A program made the translations under genes and the position numbers. Positions 36,797 to 47,919 of a stretch of DNA of 64,000 nucleotides are shown in pieces. Numbering within the stretch: the first letter of the stretch is position 1; each line of letters opens with the position of its first letter. Source of the DNA: Aurifilum marmelostoma (taxonomy: Eukaryota; Ascomycota; Sordariomycetes; Diaporthales; Cryphonectriaceae). The DNA is taken from contig JAMXSV010000017.1 of assembly GCA_027559495.1 (NCBI GenBank), forward strand, positions 1,240,001-1,304,000. Reading direction: 5' to 3'. Under the pieces are notes generated by a model. That model did not search any database and was not told the DNA's origin. It saw nothing but the letters and a program-made list of their open reading frames with translations.

Positions 36797-37304
36797 GAAG
36801 GGTGCTCTGGTAAGTGCTGATTGTCTTACTGCAGCAGGTCAGTCGGTAGTCGGTGAGAAATCCCAGGCTAGACCTATGTATCAATACGCGGCACGATCTC
36901 TGGACTTTGTCAGTGCAATTGTGAGAGGTTTCTCTCGTGGAACCAGTATCTTGCCTGAGGTGAGGTCATTGAGGGTCTTCGGGCCCGCTCCGCTTTGGCA
37001 GCACCGCTCTCGGGGCCTGGGGGGAAGGCTTTCAGGGGGTTCTCTAGGGGCGCGGGGCCGACTTAGCGGGGCTCTCAACTGCAGTAGTGATGTGGCACCC
37101 CGGCCCTGGTGTTGGCCTGGATCGACAATTTCCAGGCAAGGCGTGGGCTTGCTGCTCATCTACTCTTCTCAAGTCAGAGCACATCCGTCTCGCCACGATA
37201 CTACGCACTTTGAACACAGAAAGTAGAGTGCACGCGATCGCTGCAGCTATTATACCGAGATAAATACATCCAGTCAAGAAAGTCGAGTCGTCGCATAGCC
37301 AAAG
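36797..37304. promoter_or_regulatory. Divergent promoter between CinA-like gene and GMF
   Basis: 508 nt between start codons. No recognised element stands out; both leaders must lie within it. Confidence 0.45.
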
Positions 37305-37307
37305 ATG
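37305..37307 (+). other. Start codon alone on its own coding exon (GMF)
   Basis: AAAG-ATG is followed immediately by GTACGA. No other ATG lies in the correct frame close to the second exon; the ATG at 37414 is in another frame and inside the intron. Joining ATG to AGTTCCGAAGCG restores the family N-terminus. Confidence 0.75.
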
Positions 37308-38053
37308 GTACGAACAAAACCTTTAACTTACCAATACCCCGCGTTTGTCGTCCTAGAGGCATCCCATCCCTCGCCCAGGCATTGCGGTAGAAGTTGGACT
37401 AACTTGTCTGACAATGTCCAGAGTTCCGAAGCGAGGCTCTACACCTTTTCTCAGGAGACTAGGGACCACCTGCGCAAGTTCCGCCTCGGAACCTCGAGGG
37501 CCAACGACCCGCAAGCCGTCATTTGTATGCATGTCGTTCCTGTCACGCTCTCGATTACTCCCACTCGTACCCAGACCACCGGCCGCGTCGCCCTGGCACA
37601 ATAGGCAGGCAGACAAGCAAGCAAGCAAGGCTGACCCAAGTCCGCCTTCCCTCACCAGACATGATTGATAAGGCCACCAAGGAGATCAGGCAGGATGAGG
37701 ACAAGACCGTCTATAAGAGCCTCGAGGAGATTGGCGATGACCTGCCCGACCACTCGCCCAGATTCGTGCTTCTGAGCTACCCCATGACCTTGGTAAGATC
37801 GTAAACCAGCGCTGCAGCATGAAGCCTCATCGTGTCAGCCAGGCTAATTTGTATCTGTCTACAGGACTCTGGCCGAGTATCAGTGCCCTACGTCCTGCTC
37901 TTCTACCTTCCCGTCACGTGCAACAGTGAGCTCCGCATGCTATACGCGGGTGCCAAAGAGCTCTTCCGAAATACGGCGGAGGTGAATAAGGTCATTGACA
38001 TTGCATCAGCCGATGACTTGGAAGAGATTCCGGAGAAGCTTGGCGCTGCCTGA
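37305..38053 (+). CDS. Glia maturation factor homolog (GMF/Aim7), ADF-H domain
   Basis: Actin regulator that binds Arp2/3, debranching actin filaments and inhibiting nucleation. Exons are 37305..37307, 37422..37524, 37659..37792 and 37865..38053 (introns 114, 134 and 72 nt), giving 142 aa. The ATG stands alone on its exon: it is followed directly by GTACGA, and the next exon starts after a GACTAAC branch site and a CCAG acceptor, giving Met-Ser-Ser-Glu-Ala-Arg-Leu-Tyr-Thr-Phe as expected for the family. The whole protein is one ADF-homology domain: RKFRLGTSRANDPQAVIY, LEEIGDDLPDHSPRFVLLSY, RVSVPYVLLFYLPVTCNSEL, and the C-terminal helix ADDLEEIPEKLGAA. It converges with Nbp35, leaving 175 nt between stop codons. 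Confidence 0.93.
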
Positions 38054-38228
38054 GACAAGGAGATGTTGTCGGGAGCATGTATATATATACTGGAGCTGAA
38101 ATGCGCCTGGCGAGGGATAGTGTAGATGGATAGTTTCACTTGTTCTGTTCAGGGCAATCTGCGAAGGCGCATCTGTACGGCGCATGGTTGCTAATGGGTA
38201 TCTCGCGCTGGTTTGGTCGACTTCTCAT

Positions 38229-39322
38229 CTAGTCCTCAGGTAAAGGATCCTCGAAATTCAGCCCTATTTGGGCTCCGACACTCCTGGCCACACTCTTGAG
38301 AGCTTTGCATGCCGGGCTGTCAGGGAAAGAGTCGAAGAAGCTTTCGCCATAGTCGCAAGCCATGCCAATCCGGGGATCCAACGGTACACCTCCCAAGAAC
38401 GGAATGCCAATCTCTTTCGCTAGTGCCTCGCCTCCCCCCGTAGTGGCCTCGAAGACCTGGCTCTGATGTTTGCAACTTGGGCAGACGAACCCGCTCATGT
38501 TGTCGACGAGGCCGAGAATCCTGATACCGGCTTTGCGACAGAAATCGATCTCCTTCTGTACGTCTAGCAGTGACACCTCGTTCGGCGTAGTCACCACAAC
38601 GGCCCCATCAATGCCGCTTGCCTTGAGGAATGAGTTCACACTCAGGTGCTCATCGCTTGTCCCGGGTGGCGTATCGACAAGTAGAAGATCCAGGTCACCC
38701 CAGTCGACATCCTTGAGGAATTGTTTGATCAAACCATTCTTCTTGGGGCCTCTCCATATTATTGCGTCGTCCTTGTTGGGTAACATAAATTGTATACTCA
38801 TCACACCGAGATTATCCATGACCCACACAGGCGACCAGCCTGAATTGCTAACGTGTATCGTCTCGGTCTCAGCGCCCATCATCTTGGGGATGGACGGGCC
38901 GCAGATATCTGTGTCCATGATACCGATCGTGCTGTCGGGGTTGAGGGCGAAAGCGTGGGCTAGCATGCTCGTGAAGGTCGACTCTAAGTGTGGACATCAG
39001 CAGACATTCCTCATGGACCGCGGCTGACGAAGTATTCCTGGGACATACTGCCAACACCACCTTTGCCACTCAAAACTAGCACACGGTGCTTGACTCCTGC
39101 TAATCGCTGGGATATTAAGGGTATATCAGGATCAGGGCCCTTGGGCGCGGAGGCGCATATCTGCTGGTTCGGACAGCCGGCACATGAGTCTGCCGTTCCT
39201 GCTTTCTCGGACTCTGGACCAGGGCAATGTTCTGGTTCGGGCGCAACCAGTTGAGGCTTCGCTTTGAGGGGGTTACTGATGACGTCCTGGATGGACTCGC
39301 GCTCTTCTAACGAGGGCGCCAT
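38229..39322 (-). CDS. nbp35: Cytosolic Fe-S cluster assembly factor Nbp35
   Basis: P-loop scaffold ATPase of the CIA machinery, which with Cfd1 builds 4Fe-4S clusters for cytosolic and nuclear proteins. Exons are 39049..39322 and 38229..38983 (65-nt intron), giving 342 aa. The N-terminal ferredoxin-like cluster site has Cys33, Cys47, Cys50 and Cys56 (CX13CX2CX5C), which separates Nbp35 from Cfd1. The deviant Walker A GKGGVGKST (86-94) is split by the intron. VDTPPGTSDEH follows, then the bridging-cluster pair CPSC at 259-262. All key Cys and Lys residues are present. Divergent with the Ecm11-domain gene, convergent with GMF. Confidence 0.96.
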
Positions 39323-39934
39323 GGTGAAAGTATCGCGGGGGGGTGAACACTTGTGAGGGCTGGAAAGTCGGGTCGATTTCTGCAGATTAAAGAAGTCCAA
39401 TGTTGGTGATGTTCCACCTCGTGGGTTAGAAAGTTGATTGGGTCAGAAAGTTGATTGCTAATGCGCTGCAAACCGGTGCGCCGTACGAAACTGTATCGTA
39501 CCCGAGATCGGCCCCGCCACAGAGGGACAGGGGCCCATGCATGTACTATACTATGTACTTAGTAGTAGGTGCTGGACCCACTTTGTGTACTGACGACTGA
39601 GTGGCAGGGGAGGAGCGAACCCTTGTATTCTGGGCGACGGCACGACGCGCCGCGTCGAGCTCGTACACGCAATTTATCACTGGAAAGCCAACTGAGGAAC
39701 CCAACGTCCAGCTCTCATCTTCATTCTGCATCTGCAAGTCCTAGTACATGATCGTTCGACCCTTCTTACTCTACTTGGCACCTCCCACCAGTGCGCTGAA
39801 ATCGTGTCTTTGGCTGTATGTGCATGTGTCCTTTCGTGGGAGGTTCTTTGGCTCGGCCAAGCCTTCTCATTCGAGGCTCGTCACTCCTAATCCGGTCACT
39901 AGGTCTTTAGAATCAGTATCTAGCGTTTGTCACG
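39323..39934. promoter_or_regulatory. Divergent promoter between Nbp35 and the Ecm11-domain gene
   Basis: 612 nt between start codons, including an imperfect direct duplication of a GTTAGAAAGTTGATTG/GTCAGAAAGTTGATTG phrase at about 39424-39457. No recognised binding site. Confidence 0.4.
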
Positions 39935-41620
39935 ATGATGGTTCCCACCGCAAAAAAGAAGTTGCAGAAGTTCATATCCCAGCATGACGGCACGCCGGAC
40001 ATCAATGTCCATGGACCGGGCAGCCCGCCTCTCCCAGGCAACGCCGCTGCCGCTGTTGCTGTCTCTTCGCCTTCGCCTCTCGGTCCAAAGCATGACAAAT
40101 GGGCCTTGGAATCTATGAAGATACCTCTTAACGTGTCCAAGCCTGTAGGACTAGAGAACGGCGGCGCCGGCGGCCCTCAAATCAGAGACCTGGCCTCTCG
40201 ACCTCAAGACGAATTCTTTGGGGCGGGTTTTGGCTGGGAGTCGGAGCCCCCTCTGTCGTCGAGGGCTGAGCTTGAGCGCGATGAGAAGGTCGGCGGGTTG
40301 AGGGAGCTCTGGGAGGAGCAATCAAATGTTCACTCCTTATTTTCAGAGAGTCTACCCACGCGGCCTCTATCAGTCCGGGATGCTGGAGACGACGACGATA
40401 CAAGGTCAGACATTCTCGTCGATCGCCCACCTCCGAGAAGACGGCGACAGTCACACCACAAAGCCTCAGAAAGTGCACCGTTCATTGGACGTTACAAGGG
40501 CGACAAGAAGGACCTCGAAAGCGTTCCCTACTTCACAGTCAAGAATGGAAAACTTGGCGTCAATAAAAGGGAATCCAAAGGCTTCAGCACAAGCATGATC
40601 ACCCACCCGCCCAAGATCACCATGCCAGAGGCTCCTCGTTTTCGGGCAGACCCCTTTGCTACAAGTTCGGAGGAAATGAGCCCGCAGCCGGAACGAGACG
40701 ATGCCTTCCTGCACTCGGTTTTCCCTCACCGTGGCAGTGAGGAGGCCAAGGGCCTTACTCACGTCGAGCGTGCAGTTTATCATATGGATGCTGCCAAGAA
40801 GCTTTCGCCGGAAAAGTACGATAGCACGGCCGATGCTGTTCACCCACAGCTACTTGCGAAGCCGGAAAGAATCCAGAGCATCAGCGACCAACGGCCAACG
40901 GTCGGATTCCGCTCGACTTCATTGCAGAGGTTTGAGGACGGCCCCGTAGAGGACTCGGATGCTGACGAGAGCGACGGCGCTCCCCAGGAGGACGACATTG
41001 AAGAGCACCAGCCCACGACAAGGAAGCTCAAGCAGAAGGTCATACCAAATGATGCAACGGTTGTCTTCAATCCTCAGAAACCCGTCATGCCACCGAAGCC
41101 TTCGAAGACAGTCATTGTGCAAGATGAGGTCTTGCAAGCCAGCCCGATGTCTCGCCTCATCGACCAGCATTCTTCAACGAAGAAACGCCACCGTGACATC
41201 GACTATGACGATGCAGTTCTTGAGAAAATGAGCTTCGCAGATCTTCAAAACGAACCATTCGACTACGATCCTACCAAGCAGGTGGTCCAGTCCCCTGCCA
41301 AACCTCCAGCAGATAATCTTAGCGACAGGCTACAGTTCTACAGAGACAAGAGTGAGGACGTGCAGTCCCAATTTTTCACTCAGATGCCGGTCCGAGACTG
41401 GGAGGACAGTGGCGACTGGTTCTTGGAGCAGTTTGGGGAGATTATCAAGAAAATGAAGGAGGCGCGACAGGACAAGCGCAGGATGGTAGAGCAGTATGAG
41501 ATAGAGATCTCAAATCGCGAGGAGGCTGTGCGGTTCAAGAAGGAGAGCATTGAACGCAAGCTCTCAAAACTGAGACATGACGGGAAGGCCATGATGGAGA
41601 GCAAAGAGCTGGATGACTAA
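39935..41620 (+). CDS. Ecm11-domain protein
   Basis: A single exon of 561 aa starting MMVPTAKKKLQKF (ATG at 39935 or 39938). Residues 1-470 are low-complexity, rich in Pro, Ser, Asp and charged residues, and probably disordered. The C-terminus, about 480-557, matches the Ecm11 family: a Trp-centred motif WEDSGDWFLEQFGEIIKKM near 487 followed by a long charged helix with heptad character (KEARQDKRRMVEQYEIEI onward). Established: yeast Ecm11 with Gmc2 promotes synaptonemal complex assembly in meiosis; filamentous fungal members share mainly the C-terminal domain. A meiotic role here is inference. The acidic cluster at about 333-345 (EDSDADESDGAPQEDD) has no known function. Confidence 0.75.
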   Translation: MMVPTAKKKLQKFISQHDGTPDINVHGPGSPPLPGNAAAAVAVSSPSPLGPKHDKWALESMKIPLNVSKPVGLENGGAGGPQIRDLASRPQDEFFGAGFGWESEPPLSSRAELERDEKVGGLRELWEEQSNVHSLFSESLPTRPLSVRDAGDDDDTRSDILVDRPPPRRRRQSHHKASESAPFIGRYKGDKKDLESVPYFTVKNGKLGVNKRESKGFSTSMITHPPKITMPEAPRFRADPFATSSEEMSPQPERDDAFLHSVFPHRGSEEAKGLTHVERAVYHMDAAKKLSPEKYDSTADAVHPQLLAKPERIQSISDQRPTVGFRSTSLQRFEDGPVEDSDADESDGAPQEDDIEEHQPTTRKLKQKVIPNDATVVFNPQKPVMPPKPSKTVIVQDEVLQASPMSRLIDQHSSTKKRHRDIDYDDAVLEKMSFADLQNEPFDYDPTKQVVQSPAKPPADNLSDRLQFYRDKSEDVQSQFFTQMPVRDWEDSGDWFLEQFGEIIKKMKEARQDKRRMVEQYEIEISNREEAVRFKKESIERKLSKLRHDGKAMMESKELDD

Positions 41621-42019
41621 TTGTGGACAACTTCAAGATAGCCGGCAGGATCCTGGGCAATTTTGTCCATCAGCACAGAGTGTATGGCTGAAGATGTATG
41701 TGAGGAGCTTTTGTGGAGGAACAACCCGTGGCATTTGCGAAAGGACATCTGCTCAAATGGCCCCATCGGCACAGATGTTGACGAAGCAAGCCGGCCCGGC
41801 TTGATGCATGTTTTTTTTTTTCTTCTTCTTGCTTCATATCATATACCCAAAGTGTTGCTGCGACGTGGAATAATTGGCACGATTCACGAGGATCTGTACG
41901 GGAAAGAATGAAGAAGAGCGCTGTGCAGATCAAAATTTTCCAGATTTCATGTGTGCTCTAGCTTGTATTGTCCGAAAAGAAACGTATCTTTGATGGACCG
42001 CGACTTTCAATTGAGAATA
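41621..42019. other. Convergent 3' region, Ecm11-domain gene and kinase
   Basis: 399 nt, no gene seen. A T-rich/C run at about 41811-41830 is compatible with 3' processing of either gene. Confidence 0.4.
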
Positions 42020-43042
42020 TCAAATGACGATCTTGTCGATGACCATTCTGTCCTTGCCAACAATGAGGCGCAACTGATGGCCCTTCCGGTTGAGGAAAAT
42101 CCCATTCCTCACACCGTCAGAGAAGAGCTCATATGCAGGATAATAGGCGTCCACAAACTTGGCAACCTGCTCATCTGTCATGCCTATGCCTCTCTCTGCC
42201 CTCATCTGCTGTTCCTGCTGCAGCCTCCAGTCGTAGACAAACTGAGTGTCCTCGGCATCGATGTGAATAAAAGCATCCAAGAGATCCGTGATCATATCAT
42301 AGCCTCTCAGCTGGTCATTAACAAAGCAAAGATCGTCCAGCTTGTGCAGCGCCAAGGTCCGGCTGGGCGCCATCCACTTGGCCTCGACAGCCTCGTGGGG
42401 GATGCTCCTGAAGCCCACACACCATCCCTCCAACAGAACAACCTGCACCTTTGGCTGGCCGTCCTGGTTCACAGCTGTCCATCGCGACTCGGGTAGCCGG
42501 TCGCCCAGCCCATCAAAAGCCCCCTTGTCGTACGAAGGAACCAGTGTCGGCTGGCCGGCGCTGAGAGACGCAAAGACTTCCCGCAGCAAGGCGACGTCGT
42601 GCGTCCCGGGCTCGCCGCGCACCTGCACCAGTGCGTTGTCCGGGTGGGCGGCGGCGAGGGCGAGCTGATCGCTGTGGCGCAGGTAAAAGTCATCGATGCT
42701 GATGACCAGCGTGTGTAGGCGCTCGCGCTCCTGCAGAGTCTCGGCGAGGGCGCGAACGAGGGTGGTCTTGCCCACGCCCTGAACGCCGTTCAGGCCGATG
42801 ATGAAGGGTCTTTTGGCGCCTTCACTGGAGGCACGGTGTGCCTTGAGGCGCTCGAGGACTGATGGACGGGAGATTGTTAGAGGTCTACTGAGGTGGTGAT
42901 GGTGGCTTGGGGGACGGGGAGTGTCATCATGAGGGGTATGATGATATCAGGGAGGGAATCTGGCTTTACTAAAGGGGATGCATTTGGGTGACTTGTCGTC
43001 TACTATGCGTGACTGCAAGGGGACGTCAGGGGTGCTGGCCAT
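42020..43042 (-). CDS. Tda10-type P-loop kinase (glycerate kinase-like)
   Basis: ATP-dependent kinase of the Tda10/D-glycerate 3-kinase family, within the uridine kinase/phosphoribulokinase fold. Exons are 42970..43042 and 42020..42858 (intron 111 nt, GTAAAG donor, ATCAG acceptor), giving 303 aa. The splice restores the family motif CIPFILERL. P-loop GVQGVGKTT at 49-57, SIDDFYLRHSDQ, VPSYDKGAFDGLGDR, and LEGWCVGF, the lid-region motif of the family. Yeast Tda10 has unknown substrate, while plant GLYK members phosphorylate D-glycerate, so the substrate is left open. No chloroplast- or peroxisome-type signal is seen. Divergent with Fox2. Confidence 0.9.
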
Positions 43043-43846
43043 TCTGAAATAAATGCGCTTAGGACTGTGCTCGTGCACCTCGAACTTGAAGCTGAATGAT
43101 CTGCTGCTGGCTGCTCTGATAAAGTTTCAGGTACGGCCAAAGGAAAGCCCGGTATTTCATGATGATGACTTCATGGGGGCCTGCGCCCTTGCATATCCCG
43201 CTTTTGTGGGGGGAAACATTGCTCTTGCTGTATGTCTCCGTAGCGACAGTAAGTACACATGTACCATCGAATTATTCGCTCTTTCCCACCCAAGCCGGGA
43301 CAACACAACCTCCCCATCTGGACGTCATCAAGGCTCTCTCCCAAACGACCGAATGTCTTGATCGTGCATTAGAAATGATTGACATTTCTGAAGTTTATTT
43401 CACCTCAATGGAGACACTGGCACATGACTCTCTTTGCCCCTAAAGCCGCTGCTCCTTTGTGAGGCATGTGAAAGTGAATATTCCTGGAAGCTGCCCAGAG
43501 GGGATTAGCCGTTTACCGGGGAGTTAGTTTCCCCACAGGCCCCTCGGTAACTCTGGTCTGGGGATTTGGCCTGGTGAACAGGGGCCTTTGAGCCGAGGCT
43601 CGAGTGACAGTTTGCCGATCGACCAGACATCGTAGCTATGATCCAATTCCGGGCTCTCTCTCTTAACTTACTTCTTCTCTTTTTCTCTCTCGTGCACCAC
43701 ATAAAGGATCAAAGCATCCTCCTCCGCCCTGCTTGTCGAGCCCCAATACCGTTTTCTTGACGACTGATATTTGCTCTTGCTATATGCTCTTGGTTTAATC
43801 TCGATTTCTGCCTGTCCCACTGAGCATCTTCTTTCTTTCTACAGAC
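43043..43846. promoter_or_regulatory. Divergent promoter between kinase and Fox2
   Basis: 804 nt. It contains CCTCGG at 43542-43547 and CCGAGG at 43593-43598, the two orientations of the FarA/FarB core. A pyrimidine tract with CTACAG ends three bases before the Fox2 ATG, so a 5'UTR intron is possible. Confidence 0.5.
43542..43598. promoter_or_regulatory. Inverted pair of fatty-acid response cores upstream of Fox2
   Basis: CCTCGG at 43542-43547 and its reverse complement at 43593-43598 lie 300 and 249 nt before the ATG. Aspergillus FarA/FarB bind CCTCGG at beta-oxidation promoters, including foxA. Two copies close to a beta-oxidation gene are more convincing than one. Confidence 0.5.
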
Positions 43847-46800
43847 ATGGCAGGTCAACTCAGGTTCGACGGCCAGGTTGTCGTCGTCACTGGCGCTGGT
43901 GGTGGTCTCGGAAAAGCCTATGCCACTTTCTTTGGATCAAGGGGAGCCAGTGTTGTAGTCAACGACTTGGGGGGATCCTTCAAGGGCGAAGGCAACTCAA
44001 CAAAGGTCAGTACACGCATCGTGCACTCGGGTCTCTCTGTCTATGACCGCGATGGAAGCAGCGGGTCGCTATCCGGATCTCAGGGTCACTAACAGGTGTT
44101 TTTCTCCCACTGCGTAGGCCGCCGACGTCGTAGTTGACGAGATCAAGAAGGCCGGTGGCAAGGCTGTTGCCAACTACAATTCCGTCGAAGACGGTGACAA
44201 GATTATCGAGACCGCCATCCAGGCGTTTGGCCGAGTCGATGTCCTGATCAACAATGCCGGCATCCTGCGTGATGTCAGCTTCAAGAACATCAAGGATGAG
44301 GACTGGGACCTGATCTTCAAGGTCCATGTCAGAGGCGCCTACAAGTGTGCCAGGGCAGCCTGGCCACACTTCAGGAAACAGAAGTACGGTCGTGTTATCA
44401 ACACCGCATCAGCTGCGGGTCTGTTTGGGAACTTTGGCCAGACCAATTATTCTGGTGAGTCTCAGGCCATGTCCTACACTTCTTTCTGGCTGGTCTGTCG
44501 TCCTGTTCCTGACAGCATACGCAGCTGCCAAGCTCGCCCAGGTGGGCTTCACCGAGACCCTGGCCAAGGAGGGCCTCAAGTACAACATCCTCTGCAACGT
44601 GATTGCGCCCATCGCGGCTAGCCGCATGACCGAGACTGTCATGCCCCCAGACATCCTCGAGCTCATGAAGCCCGAGTGGGTCGTGCCTCTGGTGGCTGTG
44701 CTGGTCCACAAGGATAACACCACCGAGACCGGCAGCATCTTCGAGGTTGGTGGCGGCCACATGGCCAAGCTGAGGTGGGAGCGGTCCAGCGGTCAGCTGC
44801 TCAAGTGTGACGACAGCTACACCCCGGGTGCCATCCTGAAGAACTGGGATCAGATCATCGACTTCTCCAAGCCACAGCACCCGACCGGTCCCAACGACTT
44901 CGTCTCGCTCCTGGAGCAGTCTCAGAAGCTGGGCCCCAACCCACCAGGAGAGAAGCTCGACTTCTCCGGCCGTGTTGCTCTTGTCACCGGTGGAGGTGCT
45001 GGTATCGGCCGGGCATATGCCCTGGCGTTTGCCAAGTACGGTGCCGCTGTCGTCGTTAACGATCTGGCTAACCCCGATGGTGTTGTCGACGAGATCAAGA
45101 AGATGGGTGGTAAGGCCGTGGGTGTCAAGGCTTCGGCTGAAGATGGTGACACAGTCGTCAAAGCCGCTATCGATGCCTTTGGTCGCATAGACATTGTCAT
45201 CAACAACGCAGGCATCTTGAGGGACAAGTCCTTTCACAACATGGACGACAACCTGTGGGATCCGGTCATGAACGTGCACGCCCGCGGCACATACAAGGTG
45301 ACCAAGGCCGCCTGGCCGTACATGCTCAAGCAAAAGTATGGTCGTATCATCAACACCACTTCCACATCTGGCATTTACGGCAACTTTGGTCAGGCAAACT
45401 ACTCAGCCGCCGTAGGTTTCCACCTCACGCACTGGATAACCATTTTCAATAACACAGCTAACCGGATATCTACTTGCAGAAATGCGCTATCCTCGGTCTG
45501 TCGCGTGCCCTGGCTCTCGAGGGTGTCAAGTACAACATCTATGTCAACACCATCGCGCCTAACGCCGGTACTGCCATGACGAGGACGATTCTCCCCGAGG
45601 AGCTCGTCCAGGCATTCAAGCCCGACTACATTGCACCTGTCGTCGTCGCACTCTGCAGCGACAAGGTGCCCAAGAATCCAACTGGCGGCCTGTATGAGGT
45701 CGGCAGCGGCTGGGTCGGCGCCACCAGGTGGCAGCGGACCGGAGGCCACGGCTTCCCGACTGATGTCCCTCTGGTGCCTGAGGAGGTGCTCAAGAACTGG
45801 AAGGACATTGTCACCTTCGATGGCCGCGCCGACCACCCTGAAAAGACACAGGCGAGCTTGGAGAAGATCATGGCCAACGCAGGAAATAAGCGGGGTGCGA
45901 GTGCCAAGGTATGAGCTCTGCTCCCTCTGACTTTTCTCAAAGTCCTGCCTTTTACTGCGCTTTAGTCTTTGTGAAGAATAGCAATAGTCAAGACAAAATA
46001 TAGCTTCGACGCATTTTTGGTCTAATACTCTTCTCTCTCTCTCAAAATAGAGCGATGCTCCTGCCGGTGGGAATCAATACCTAGACGCTATCCAAGACGC
46101 CTTGAAAAAAGAAGGGAACCCCACAGAATTCCAATATGGCGAGCGTGATGTGACGCTTTACAATCTCGGTGTGGGCGCCAAGAGAACGGATCTGCGCTAC
46201 GTCTTGTGAGTGACTCGAGATATCTTGTTGCCTCCTAACAATTTTTCTTTTCTGTCTGAATAGACGTAGTCCTAATTCTCTAACACGCTGCTATAGTGAG
46301 GGACATGAGGACTTCCAAGTACTCCCCACCTTTGGTGTCATCCCGCCCTTTGACGCTGAGGCGCCCTTCAGCTACGATGATATCGTCCCCAACTTCAGCC
46401 CCATGATGCTGCTCCACGGCGAGCAGTACCTCGAGGTCCGGAAGTACCCCATCCCAACCTCGGGCAGGCTCCTGTCCAAGGCCAAGCTCATCGAGGTCGT
46501 CGACAAGGGCAACGCCGCCGTCGTCAAGCACGGCGTGACCACCACTAACGCCGAGACGGGCGAGGAGCTGTTCTACAACGAGATGACCGTGTTCCTCAGG
46601 GGCTGCGGCGGATTCGGCGGACAAAAGAAGCCGGCCGACAGGGGGGCTAGCACGGCTGCGAACAAGCCGCCCGGCCGCGCTCCGGATGTTGTCGTGGAGG
46701 AGAAGACGACCGAGGAGCAGGCCTGTATCTACCGGCTGAGTGGAGACTACAAGTAAGAATCCGGTGACCTGGACAAGAGGAGAGAAAGCCAGGTCAAGAG

Positions 46801-47272
46801 GGAGAGAAAAAAAAAAAAAAAAGCGAGAGAGAGTGTGTAGAGATGGATGCTAACGTATGCCCCTTCCCGCCACAGTCCCCTTCACGTCGACCCTGCCTTC
46901 GCCAAAATGGGCGGTTTCAAGGTACCTATCCTTCATGGCCTCTGCTTCTTCGGCATCGCAAGCAAGGCCGTATACGAGAAGTAAGTTGTCTTCATTTGTA
47001 TCTCTCTCAAAGAGCGCAAAGCCGTCATGTACATTCTCTTCTCCCCAGTAAAGCTGACCAAGCACTCTCTTCTTCCTTCGGAAAGGTTTGGCCCCTTCAA
47101 GAACGTCAAGGTGCGCTTCGCCGGCACCGTGCTGCCGGGCGAGACGCTCGTGACCGAGATGTGGAAGGAGAACAACAAGGTCATCTTCCAGACGAAGGTC
47201 AAGGAGACGGGCAAGCTGGCCATCGGTGGCGGTGCGGCGGAGCTGGTTGGTGAGTCCAAGAGCAAGCTCTGA
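43847..47272 (+). CDS. fox2: Peroxisomal multifunctional beta-oxidation protein (Fox2/MFE-2)
   Basis: Second and third steps of peroxisomal beta-oxidation: 2-enoyl-CoA hydratase 2 and (3R)-hydroxyacyl-CoA dehydrogenase. Eight exons: 43847..44005, 44118..44454, 44516..45411, 45480..45908, 46051..46205, 46297..46752, 46876..46980 and 47086..47272; 907 aa. Two SDR domains follow each other: the first with TGAGGGLG and catalytic Tyr167/Lys171 (YAAAK), the second with TGGGAGIG (about 322-329) and Tyr461/Lys465 (YSAAK). The C-terminal double hot-dog hydratase carries SGDYNPLHVDP, with catalytic Asp809 and His814. The protein ends SKL, a canonical PTS1. Domain order and length match fungal Fox2; there is no SCP2 domain, as usual for fungi. 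Gly/Lys/Pro-rich insert near 760-790. Confidence 0.97.
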
Positions 47273-47919
47273 AGAGGTCGCGGAAAGGACGGGACGGCAG
47301 TATCGAAAAGACAGGTGGATGTGTACAGTGAAATTGTATCTCGTGGTTTCTTGCTCTCGTCTTCTTATATGCGAGTCTCGTATCGGCGTGATGTATGCGC
47401 AGCATTCCAACCATGCTTGTTCTCCTGCCGCAATTTGTATATATATGTATATCATCCAATTAAGAGATTGATTCTACTACTCCATGCCATATTGACAATC
47501 TGGGCCTGCAAGTAAGGAGGTTATAAGCTATTCTCACCACCTTTCTTTCCATATCTTGATTCCTGTATCTCATGATCTGTGTGTGTGTCCCTTTAGCCAT
47601 GCTATAACCACGCCGAAGCCCCCTATATAATAATTAAAAAAAATAAAAAAAAGTCCAGAACATATTCCCACCAGCCAGCCCGTCCTTCATTACGCCGAAT
47701 ATCAAAGCATCCAGCCCGCAATCTGTCAAGCCAACGCCCTGTACTGTTTGTTCCTTGGGTCATCACTGTTTGATGATATTTGCTGCGAGAGATTTGCGAG
47801 AAACGCAGAAGAATAAGAAAATGAGAAGGGGAAAAAGAAAAGAGGAGGTGAGTCGGGGGATAACAAGAAAAAACGGTAAAGGGTCGTGCTGTGTCATCCC
47901 CCCGGCAAACCAAACTTCT
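47273..47919. other. Convergent 3' region between Fox2 and the RBR ligase
   Basis: 647 nt, no gene. It includes TATATATGTATAT near 47441-47452 and an A-rich stretch at 47635-47652, compatible with 3' end formation. Confidence 0.4.

Noticed and set aside
44398..45333. A 311-codon minus-strand open frame under Fox2
   Set aside because: Antisense to both SDR domains of Fox2; composition mirrors Fox2 codon usage.
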